From Pelodera strongyloides (taxonomy: Eukaryota > Nematoda > Chromadorea > Rhabditida > Rhabditidae): 64,000 bases of DNA. The translations under genes were made by a program, and so were the position numbers. Below, in pieces: positions 25,184-36,078 of this stretch (its first letter is position 1; the number at the start of each line of letters is the position of its first letter). The stretch lies in assembly GCA_036852015.1 (NCBI GenBank), contig JAANDG010000102.1, forward strand, positions 62,001 through 126,000. The letters are read 5' to 3'. The notes under the pieces are model-generated. The model was not told the origin of the DNA, did not search any database, and saw only the letters and a program-made list of their open reading frames with translations.

Positions 25184-27942
25184 ATGTTTCAATATAACCA
25201 ATGGACTTATAAGCTCTTAAGCACAATTGGAGTGCTTATCCAATTAATTATATATGATATTCCACGTGATCTAATTCGATGGCTTTCGATGAAACCAAAG
25301 GATGTAACTGGTTAGTTTTTTCTAGATATTATGTTAATGGCAACGATAGTGTCATAAAAAATGACGTGAATCCGATTAAACTTTTAGACAAGGTGATTGT
25401 AATTACTGGAGGTGGGAGTGGACTGGGACAGAGAATGGCCCAGATACTAGCCCTGAGGCACCATGCGAAAATCGCCATCATTGATGTGATTGAGGTTGGT
25501 TTCTCTACATCTCTATTTTTATATTTCTAGAATCCATCCTTGATGAACTCTTCCAAATAAGACATAATATCACTTTATTTGAAAATGAGATTTTTTATTT
25601 CATTTTATGTAGAAGAACGGCACTGAGACGGCAGAAGGTATATGCACAGACGGGGGCGTGGCCAGGTTTTGGAAGTGTGATATCCGTGATGTGAGTGCAC
25701 TGAACAACGTGGCACGGGAAATAGAGGACCATTTTGGTAAGTGGTATTTTGACACATGCGTGCATCTGAAAAGGGCTTGTTAGAGTTAATTAGGTGAGAC
25801 ACTGATTCTTTTTGCTCAACAATCTTTGCTTACATTAAGGTCCTGTGGATGTTGTTATATGCAACGCGGCAATCCTCTACTTTGCCTACTTCATGGAATT
25901 AGAGCAAGAAAACCTTCAAAGAGCGGTCGATGTGAATCTCATTGGAACAATAAATGTAAGCTTTATCTTTTTCTTGATCAAGCATTGGTGCGAACTCAGT
26001 TAGAATTAGTATATAGTAGACCTCAATTTAGACAATTCGCGCATTTTTGGGTGAAATGGAAAAGCGAAACAATGGACAAATTGTTTCAATTTGCTCAATT
26101 GCCGGATGGGCTGGAGAGACCTACGGTCTAGCGTACTGGTATGACTTTTTAATTGCTCAGTGCAAGAGTTAGGTACTTCACAGTAACAGTAGCAACCAAC
26201 AACTTCTTTCTCTAGCATCGATTTTTTAAATGTAAATAACAATTCAGCCCAACCAAATTTGCTGTTCGGGGGACGATGGAGTGTCTTCAAATGGAATTGC
26301 GTGAAAGAGGACTACACGGAATTAAATGCACAACGGTAAGAGAAAAATATAACAACTGAGGACAATTTCCATAATAACATGATTTTACCTCGCACCATGA
26401 TTTAAGAAGTGGACGTAAAGAAAAGAAAAGAACATTTTTCTATTTACGGTCTATTAAAGCTTATAAACAATAAAATGATTCCCAATTCCTTTAAGGTGTG
26501 TCCATACTTCGCTCGAACACCAATGATCCTCAATAATGGAATGCGTCCCACTTCAACGTATGATCTTCTTTAGTTTACATTTGTTTAGACCCTAGCTTAT
26601 AGTCAACTGGTATCCCAGCTTATGAGAATAGCTGTCTATTAACTAATGATTAGAATTTAGATGGATTCCATTTATGTCTACCGATTCATGCTCTAGAAGA
26701 ATAATCGATGCCATTTTAAAGGAGAAGGTCATGGCTTTCATGCCAAATTATGTACATCTCATTCCGATGGTCAAGGGGTACCAATTTTGATTTATTTTGA
26801 TGTATGCGTACATTTTGTGGTTGTATTTTTGGGCGATGTGGAGTATACAGTCTGCGTCTCTGACTCTCAATCCTCGCCTGCACGCTGTGTAGTCTACAAA
26901 CTACAAACGTGAATTTCTATGCAATCAGATGCAGTAAAAATTAGATAACACCGCATCTTTCTCAACCAAATCACTAAAAGTGTAATCAAGTTTAATAATC
27001 TCAATAGTTTATATATACTCAAGCACACATTTCCCGCCAAACTTTTTTTGCCCTTGTTTCTTCTTTTGTCGATTATTAGGCATTGTTAATAGTTTACTCT
27101 TACAATTATAGTTCACGTTGATCAGACAGCCAAAGATGGCGATCTAATTCGCCTATACTTGTTTGATGTATATTATTAAAGCCGTTGCGTATGACAAACT
27201 AAAACAAGTTACTTCGTGATGAGCCTGTTTGTGAATTATTGCCCAATTTCAGTTTCTTGTCCTACCACTGTTCCAAATCTCTCCGAGACTACCTCAACTG
27301 TCGCTACGAACCGAGTGAGACGACTGCCGTGTATAAAAGTGAGAGAAAGTTGGTGCCCATGATGTCCGACTACTTCAGGATCCCTCACTTTGCATGGTGG
27401 ATTCTCATTGTATCTGGATTGCTCATCAACTTCGTAAGTTCATACTAGCCGATAAATACATTTACTACTCTGCTCTGCATGACTTCCCCACGATCGGCGT
27501 CCTATTATTTTCTGAAAATGCTCATTGGAACATTGAAATGCCTTTATATTATTCCTTTTCAGTTAGCGTGGTATAATCCGGACCTTATCGATACACCTTT
27601 CCTTCCACTGATTGGACCGTTTGCTGCTTTCGTTGGCCGAGAATTTCCCTTATTTGTTGTTATCACAAATCTCTTCGCCCTCATTGCACATATTGGGGAG
27701 GCCATTTACGCACTCGCCATTACTGATGACCTAAGATTTTCGTGAGTTCAACTTATTCTACATGTGACCATTATCTATTATATCGGCTTCGTTTAATTGG
27801 GTATTCGAAGTATTCGCTCACCGCAATTCCTTTTAGATTCGCTTGTCGCTTTTTGTGGTTCTCTCAAACTTTGATCCTCGGATTTCCCTCACTTTCGATT
27901 CTGAGGGCTTATAAGACGAAGGAAGAGAAGAGAGAACAATGA
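25184..27942 (+). CDS. Short-chain dehydrogenase fused to TMEM254-like domain
   Basis: Eleven exons join in phase to 437 residues: 25184-25310, 25388-25494, 25613-25736, 25840-25955, 26032-26138, 26248-26335, 26496-26557, 26661-26777, 27253-27433, 27563-27741, 27837-27942. An N-terminal membrane anchor (about 9-30) ending WLSMKPK precedes the NAD(P) fold, as in the SDR16C group (RDH10, DHRS3-type retinol/steroid dehydrogenases). Cofactor motif TGGGSGLG is at 49-56, CNAA at 127-130, catalytic Ser180, Tyr193 and Lys197 (YCPTK), then VCPYFARTPM. After residue about 325 the protein continues with three or four hydrophobic segments including IAHIGEAIYAL and LWFSQTLILG, resembling the TMEM254/DUF4499 family. 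It probably acts at the ER on a lipophilic alcohol or ketone; substrate unknown. The intron between the two parts is the longest (475 bases) but preserves phase. Confidence 0.85.
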
Positions 27943-28410
27943 CTAGAGAAGAGTCCTGATCTATTGGATGAACATACTACCATTGGTTGCGAAGAAAAGA
28001 AAACGCTGCCACTTTCGGCGCAGATATAAGTTATATTTTTTAATTAGTTCATAGTAGTGTTTGGAAAGCGAAACTTGAATTGAATTGAATTTTATGTCAT
28101 GTAGAGAAATTAGCCATTACAATTGGTGTGTTCGTGATTTTATGACTTCATGTCAAAGGTGGGTTTTATTGTGTTATTTATTACTATATTTGCTTTAGTG
28201 TTTTTTTATTTCCTTTTTTTACTTTGCGTGATTTGTCAAATACGAGTAATTAGTGCCAATCATAAATGATATTATATTCTCAATGTTGTTATATGAGACT
28301 GCCTGCCAGTATTTTGCAATCACAGTATTTCAATAATTTATTAAATATTATTAAATATGCATGAAATGCTTAATACTGATCTATGGAAGTAGATATTTGC
28401 GTCATTTGTT
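27943..28410. other. Convergent 3' region
   Basis: Between the dehydrogenase stop (+) and the chitin-binding gene stop (-). AATAAA on the - strand (28337-28342) lies about 70 bases past the latter's stop and is its likely poly(A) signal. Confidence 0.55.
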
Positions 28411-31400
28411 TTAATATGGATTGGCATTTGGTGTGGCTCCGCAGGAAGCAACCTGAAATGGTAGATAGTGGAAACTGTTATTATGGTCAAGTACTGTAAG
28501 ATCTCTCTCTGTGCCTACTCTCTCTCTCTCTCTCTCTATTTCTCTCTCTCTCGCTTACCATCTGAGGGAATACACATCGGGAGGTGGTGTCATCGTAAAC
28601 AAGGCCGGTTGGGCAGGAGAAGGCGGTGGAACGGCCGTTCATGCAGACAATGTACCTTAACGATAGTTCTTATAAACGGTTATATAATACCTGAATTGCA
28701 GAAGATAGAAAACAAGTTGTTTTTGTTTTTCATCATTATGGGACTGACGTACTTCTGATCACATCCAAGCGAGAGCGCGATGTTAGTACGTCCAGTGCAC
28801 GGGTCTTGGTTCTGAGGCATTGGTTGTTGCTGTTGGGGAGCGGGTTGTGGTGCAGGCTGAACGGGCAGTTGGACAGGGGCGCATTCGGGATTGGTCGACC
28901 TAAACATTGAAAAGGTACAGCTTACATTTGCTCGAACTCAACGCTTATCTTATAAAACAGTGTTGAAGCAAGCGAAATCGAAAGATACCGGTAGATGCAT
29001 TGCTGTTGTTGATTAGAGAAAACAAGTCCAGCTGGGCAGGCATTTCTGACGGAGATACGTCCTTGATCGCAATAAGCATACTCAGAAGAGCAACGACCGA
29101 AAGCCACATAGCCACGAACCATCAAGCTGGACAAGCAGGAATAATATAGTAAGCCATAAGAAAACTTCAGCATAAGAAGCCATGGTAAAGCGCTAAGTGA
29201 TTAGGATCAATATGTGCACTATACCGAACAACTTACTTGGAACATGGACCCTCAGCCTGTTGAAGGGTCACCTCGTTTCCATACGGCCCCTGAACTAGGG
29301 ATTGAATGTGATTGCAAATATGTTTTCATTTACAAAAGGACAGTATGTCATGAGTGATATTCAAATCCGAAATATTATGTTTATGTCATAATGAAAGCAT
29401 ATTCTAAATTACACACCTGGTTTTGTTGTTCAGCCGGGGCCTGGGCGATGGTAGGCCTGCACGCGGGAACGTTCTGCTTGTAGTCACACGCACCATTTCC
29501 CTCATTGAAGATCAGACCTCCTTTGCACATACCAGGCTTAAAATCGCAGTTTTGAAACAAACACTCAACGAAAGAAGCAAAGTTTGTGTAAACTAAATCA
29601 TTTATGCCCACCATAGTATTTCCGGCGTAGCATGAGATGTATTTGGAAGCGCAGGCATCGGATGGGTAAATACCATCAGCACGGCCGAGACAAGAGAAGA
29701 CTGCTTCAGAAGGGCTTTGAGCAGGACTGAAAAAATAGGGCAATTATATTAAAGGGATCGGCTCACCTTAAATTGTGCCTGTTTTTTTTGTTTCTTTATT
29801 TTCTATAAGGGATAATAAAAATTTGGAATACAAAAAGAAGTGTTCAATTTCAATACTCACGAAGATATTAGGTGATAAAGTGGTGGATCGATCGGCCCGA
29901 AATGAAAAAGTGTAATTGTCCTGCCTTGTTTGTATGGGACAATTAACACTTTTTCCTTTCGGGCCGATCGATCCACCACTTTATCACCTAATATCTTCGT
30001 GAGTATTGAAATATAACACTACTTTTTGTATTCCAAATTTTTATTATCCCTTATAGAAAATAAAGAAACAGAAAAAACAGACACGATTTGAGGTGAGCTG
30101 ATCCCTTTAAGAAACCGCAAGTGGGTAATGTTACTCTCGTAATCAAACTTACATCTGGGGCTGCTCAGGTCGTTGTTGTTCAATCTGTCCTCCACATTCA
30201 GGGATGTACTGCTCGAAGTTGCATTTTCGTGACTGCTTGGAGAACTTGAGTCCGGCTGGGCAAGAATGCTAAAATTGACGGTGATTGCTTAAATTCTTTA
30301 CTGTAAAGGCACAAAGTAGGAAAATAAATGTAAATGAAGTTAACCTTGCTGGCAATTCTGTTGAGGCATGAGTAATAGGTCTGTCCACATCCCTCAGCAT
30401 AGTATCCATCGGAACGGGAAGAACAATCGAAGTCTACAAAAAAACTGCTGATCATCTATGTGTGAGAGACCGTCGTGCAGCTACCCTCTATGAGCATGAG
30501 CCATGAACGTTTAGTTGTGATTATGCAGCCACTACGACCTGGTGCTGTCTAGCGCTACTATTATGCTCCCTCTTCTATCTACAGTGTCTTTCACCCAATC
30601 TTTACAATGTAGTGGCGTGGCTCTGTAGTCATAAGGTTGCGGTCCGGGATTTGGTGGTTGGAAAGAGCAGAATGAACGCATAAACAACATCATGGACAGG
30701 GCAGCACACGATGTGACATAGGGAACGATGATCAACGCCGTGACCAGATATGGAGCCACTGCCCTCTGACGGAGAGTCAGATCGCGCCGGCCGCGACGCA
30801 ACCATTCTGGGCAAATACGGGGCTTTTGTGAACAACACCAATATTATGAACATAGTGACGATGTGGGTCTCGGAAACACAATTTAGGAAACAAGAAGTGA
30901 AGTCAAGAAATTTCGTTGGTTAATTGACTCTCGCTCTCTCTCTTCCACTCATACGTGACTTCCCGAAACAAGGTGTGTAGGATCCGAAACTTACTGATCA
31001 CAGGAGGAAGTGGTTTCGGAACATCGGCTGCCTTCGGAACCGGGAGGGATCTGCAAGAAGTCGCACATTTTGCTGGTTTTGATTCATAAATGATATGGAA
31101 AACATGTTATCTATGATATTATTGCCGACCCTCCGCAAGCTGGAACGTTCTGTTTGTAGTCGCACATGCCGTTGGCTTCATTGTACATCAGCGTAGATTG
31201 GCACTGAATGAACAATGATTCATTATTCTGCTAGGACGCAAATATGGATTGTGATCTCAAGAGCCTCTGAGTCACACAATGTGTTCCCAACTAGTTTCGA
31301 AATAAATATTGACGAGGTCTTTCTACCTTGTTGGTGGATGCGATCCCGGCATAACACTGAAGGTACGAGTTCGTGCATCCAGGGAGAGCGTAGATTCCAT

Positions 31401-34400
31401 CTACAAACAACAATAAAGTTCTTAATAAGGGAAACTTAATTCCATAATTATGCTTCAAGAAATTCCACAAACCGGTCTTTCCAGCGCATGGGTTGACTGT
31501 CTGTTGTGGTTGGTCATTGGCTTTTGGTGGCTGAGCTCTTCCATATGCGCTCTCGATGCTGAAATACAGATGGGTTATTCATAACTAACAGGCTAAATAC
31601 AGGTAATTTAGTGCCAGATTCGCTTCAGAATACCTTGGAGGTGACTGTGCGGGGGTCGGAATAGAAGTAGCGGGTCTTCCTCCGCAAGCAGCAATAGCGT
31701 CCTTCATCTGACAAGAAGTGGTGGCGATATCGAAGAAAAGACCAACAGGGCAGAACAGTTTCGAAGTCACCTTAATGATTGTATACCTTTAAGTGCATCG
31801 ACCATATGTAGAAAAGATTTACCCACAAGTGCACCGCTTATATACAAGATTTTTCACTGCTGGAATCATTATCAAACGTTTTTTTTTCTCCTGCAGTTTT
31901 AAAGGTACCTGGTTTTGGCAGACATAGTAGAAGTTTTGGCAACCAGAGGAGTAGGTTCCATCAGCGAGACGTTCGCAGAAAGGTTCTAACAATGCATAAA
32001 TAAAGATCGATGGTATGTGCCCAAACAAGCATCAAACCTGCATTCATCGAAGGCCAAGACGAAGTGCAGTAGTAGACTAACTTCTAAAGTTTCTAGACTG
32101 AAATGAATTATGACTAAGGTGACTTTTCTAGAAAACACAATGCATACCAACGGGTGCAGGTCTTGGTTGAGGCTTAGCAACTGGCGACTGAGCAACCACT
32201 GGCTGAAAATTAGGGTTACTTTTTGAGATATGTTAATAGACAAGAATGTTTTGGAATGTTTCAAAATCATCAATAAACTAAAATGTATGACGTATTTTTG
32301 TAGATAACTATATCATATCATGGTCTAATTATATCTACCAAATAAACATTGAACTGTGGGCAGTCTTGTACGTTGGATGGGTAATCGCATTGTCCGTTAG
32401 TTGGATTGAAGACGAGAGTTGCAGGGCAGCTAAATGGTTTAATTAAGTGACGTGAACTTGGAAAATGAAGCACTTACTATCTGTCAGTGAATAAGCATAC
32501 CTCGTCTGAACTCCATGTCCATTCCAGCAGTTGACATAGTTTTTCGTGCAGATTCCAGTCGCGTGCTGTCCATTTGGTAGTTTCGAACAGTCAACTGCAG
32601 CAGGAGGGGCTGCGGCGATTGGCTGGGCTGGCAGAGGAGCCGGCTCCTAAAAGCAACAGGTCGCTATCAACAACAAAAACGAATCAACATTATTGTTATT
32701 CAGAGAATCAATTAGTGTTATTAAGTGCCCTCTGCTTTATAGGATATCAGTATGTTCCAAGAGGCTTAAGATACCTGATTTCCATAGGCAGATGGCATTT
32801 TGGTTTGAGGCTGAGCGGGTGTATCAGCCAAAGGCTGAACGGGAATAGCCGCTGCGGGCATCGAAGGCTGTTGCTGGGAAATACGGAGATAAAGCGAGAA
32901 TACCCAATCTTTAGGTTCTGTGCAAGATGAGTGAATGGTTCACAACGTATGTCAGCGAATGAAGAAACAAGCTCTCTCTCGATCTATCTATCAAGCTCGA
33001 TCAAGCTCGATCTATCTATCTCTCGCTGTCTCGCAGAATACTTATGTAAAATGCCCGCGCTCTACCTGGTTTCCGTACTGAGAAGCTGGAGCTGCTTGTG
33101 CCGGAAGAGCAGGTGCAGGGGGAGCAAGGCACACGTTCTAAACGAGCTTTTGATGATATACAACTCTGGATATATAAACATCCGATTTTGATTTCGTGGC
33201 AGTTGAAGAAAACAGTTTTTTTTTTGTAATACGGAATAAGTATTTCAGCTAGAGTGGTAATCAGAAGATAATCCTTTATGACCAAATAAGAGAGCTGCTT
33301 GACCTTGTAGTCGCAAGATCCGTTGATTTCATTGAAGACCAGGTCAGAAGAGCAAGTTCTGATTGTGGAGGCTCCGCCATTGCAGACTGCGTACTGTCGG
33401 AAGCACTTTTGCATGGGATAAAGTCCGTCGGTCTTTCCGGAACAATCGAAGGTTTGTTCAGTAGCCGATGCGGGCTAAAATATTTGCTTTTACACCTATT
33501 GTCATTGAAGGAAAAACTTTTAAGAATGCTTTGGTGCCTACTGTAACACGTGCGTATTTCACTAAACATTCATGCAACATACAGGGTAAGCTTGCGGTTG
33601 TCCGTGAGCCAGATCGACCTTAGGCTGCGGAAGGGGAGCTCTGCACGATTCAATGTAGTCACATGCATTAATTCGGATGTCAAATACAAGTCCCTGAAAA
33701 TATTTTCTGTTCACTTTGCGTTCATAGTGGACACTTAGTTCAATTCAAGAGGGGCGCATCATGGCAAATGCAAAAATGGTGACTTGCCTTAGGGCAGGCG
33801 AGCAATTGTGGAGCTCCTCCAATGCAGTTTACGAACTCGTTCGGGCAGTCAGTCAACACATGAGCTGATCCTTCGGGCTGCAAATGTTGCACTAAAGCCC
33901 CGATTTTTTTATATCCACATAATGGCCGAGAATAGATTGCTCGTTATTACTAGTGCTGACTAATGCTATTCAAAATTACATGACTACCTTTCCGGTGCAG
34001 TCAAAGTTGACCTTCGGAACATCTCTGAGTGGGGCAGGAGTAGTGGGCGCTGGTCTTGTTCCGCCGCAGCTGGGGATCACTTCTTTGTAATCACACTTCC
34101 CCAACTCGATATCATACCAGAGTCCCTAAAAATGATGTGAAATAAAGACCAACATTATTCTTCTGACATATGTGTCGGACGGTTCCGCGGCCACAGACCG
34201 CGCTTGCAAGCAGAAGGTACCTTCGGGCAATCGTATCTGTAAGTTCTTCCGTTGGCGCAGTTCCAGAAGAAATTCACACACTTCTGTCCTTCCTCGATAT
34301 AATGTCCGTCTTTCTTCGTTGCACAGTCAAACTGGGCTAAAAATAATTATTATTATTATAATTTATTACCTCACAACACGAAACAAATATAATTCGATTA

Positions 34401-36078
34401 TCAAATACAATTAAGACAACGAAACGGTAATCATGTGTATTTAATTATACCTAAGCTTTGTTAACGATTTGTGCTAACAGAAAGCCGTGTTGCTGACAAT
34501 TACTTTGCAGTTGGAGGAATGTCATACCTGGTTTGTCCATTGCTGGCACAGCTTTCTTGTATGAAGAGAGGACGACCTCCTCTTTCTTATCCTCTTGAAT
34601 GGTCTTGTCAGCAGGCTGGTAAGCGGGTGATGCAGGGGCCTGTGCTTGCGGCACCGTTGCGCTTGAATCGCTATCATAGGCGCCACTAAACATTGTATGT
34701 GAGCAGAAATAAAAAGTTCCGTATTCAAAATAAATAAAAAACTGTAGTAAAATTATACTAGTCTATTTGACCGGTCGTTGGTTTTTCGCGCACACCTTTT
34801 GGGAAACATTTGCCGCGCCAGAAAGGAACGCAAAGAAACACTACGAGTTTTCATGCTAATGGAGGTGACCATAAAATCAATTGGCCCTCTACGTGGATAT
34901 ATCGATTTTTTTTGGCCGCATAAGTGACCATTGTCAAAACATTCATTTTATTTGCTTACTTGACTCTGTATCTCATTCCACGAATCTTGCTTTTGCCCTC
35001 CTTGGTCTTGAGGCACTCTTGGACGTTTTGCTTGTAGTCACAAGCCTAAGTGGGTTGTTGAAAATTTTAGAAATTAAACCACAATATGGGTCGCATAATA
35101 TTCAAAGTATCAATGTTCGTAACATTAGACAGGGACTAGGTTCTATCTTACCTTATTCTTGTGGTTGTAGAACTGCTGGTACGGACAAGTCTTCAGTTCC
35201 GCTTTTTTGTGAGCGCAAATGACATAGTGATTGGAACAGGGCTGCTGTAATTCTCGATTATGTACTTGGTATTTTAATTGTTGATTAGGATTACATTGCT
35301 TCGCAAATCGGAAATTCATACAAAATTGTTGATTACCTTTGTAGGCAGAAGAGTTCCATCAGCCTCCTCGGCACAAGACGGAGCGTCGCTGAATAAATTA
35401 GGTTTTTAAAAAATATCTTAGAAACTGCCAGAGCAACTCGTCATTAACAATAAACGGTTTTCTGGAAAACAAAGTAGTAGCAAAACAAAACACACTTTGA
35501 TCCGTATTCCAAATCGTTCGTTCTCTCAATGCAAGCATTCACGTTGTGCTTGTGTTCGCAAGTCAGGGAGACAACGTCGAAAGCAAGACCCTAAACAGAT
35601 ATGACTTTCGGCAGTCAAAATAGTGGTGAAATGTATGTTTTTGTTTCGTTAACGAGAGAGGCTTTAAACCTGTCAATGGACCAGATAAATGTGCAAGCTT
35701 TGTGTATGATTTTGTTTGCTAGTTCTCGAGTATCTCGAAAGGCGCGCGAGTCGAGCGATCATATATAATAAAATGTGAACTTACGCTATTGCACTGTTGT
35801 TCGTAGTCAATTCCATTCACGCATCTGTGGTACGTAGTGTTGCATCCGTGCACAGCAAATACGGTGCCTTCCGATGGGCAATCAACTTTGTCTGAAAAAG
35901 TAGTTTACTTCTGAAAAGAACTGAACTTACCGAAAATTATGAACAAATAAATAAATAAAAGTGCACTGTGTTACATCAAAGAATATTGCTGAAGATCAGC
36001 TAATTATCATCTAACCTTACCTTGAATTCGAGCGAATGAAGAGACTAGAAGGGCACATAGACTCAACTCCAAGAGCAT
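28411..36078 (-). CDS. cbd-1: Secreted protein with 12 peritrophin-A chitin-binding domains, cbd-1-like
   Basis: Thirty-two exons join in phase to about 1,049 residues. Exon starts from the 5' end: 36078, 35891, 35590, 35388, 35244, 35045, 34685, 34336, 34125, 33877, 33693, 33474, 33137, 32873, 32646, 32429, 32202, 31985, 31770, 31558, 31400, 31203, 31050, 30433, 30268, 29726, 29536, 29289, 29126, 28899, 28655, 28452. A signal peptide (about 1-18) precedes twelve six-Cys ChtBD2 repeats, typically CxGxxDGxY...C...Y..C...C..GL.F....C.Y...V..C, separated by Pro/Ala/Gln linkers. C. elegans CBD-1, an essential chitin-binding eggshell protein, has the same repeated architecture, so this is its likely counterpart, laid down on the oocyte/embryo surface. 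One intron has a GC donor (after 33788), and the donor after 31130 (GTCGGC) is unusual. An intron holds a TTAA element. Confidence 0.88.
28508..28551. repeat. (CT)n microsatellite
   Basis: Nearly pure CT repeat within the last intron of the chitin-binding gene. Confidence 0.9.
29749..30110. mobile_element. TTAA-flanked near-perfect palindrome (MITE) 3
   Basis: A 362-base element bounded by TTAA (29749-29752 and 30107-30110). Its two arms of about 170 bases are inverted copies with only scattered differences around a loop of about 20 bases (near 29920-29940). Ends read AAAGGGATCGGCTCAC and AAAGGGATCAGCTCAC. No coding capacity. Located in an intron of the chitin-binding gene (30152-29727). Confidence 0.9.
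30532..30860 (-). pseudogene. Coding-like fragment inside an intron
   Basis: The 561-base intron between chitin-binding exons at 30995 and 30433 contains an open frame on the same strand. It reads KPRICPEWLRRGRRD, then a hydrophobic stretch of about 25 residues beginning PYLVTALIIVPYV, then a Pro/Tyr-rich and acidic/basic part ending ALDSTRS. It has no in-frame ATG, and a stop lies just upstream. Composition is more GC-rich than the other introns. It could be a captured exon, a dead gene fragment or chance. It is not needed for the host gene, whose exons join in phase without it. Confidence 0.3.

Noticed and set aside
25279..25387. Alternative start for the dehydrogenase at the ATG at 25279
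   Set aside because: It would replace the N-terminal anchor with unrelated residues; the 25184 start with intron 25311-25387 keeps phase and restores the family-typical anchor and KPK...DKVIVITGG order.
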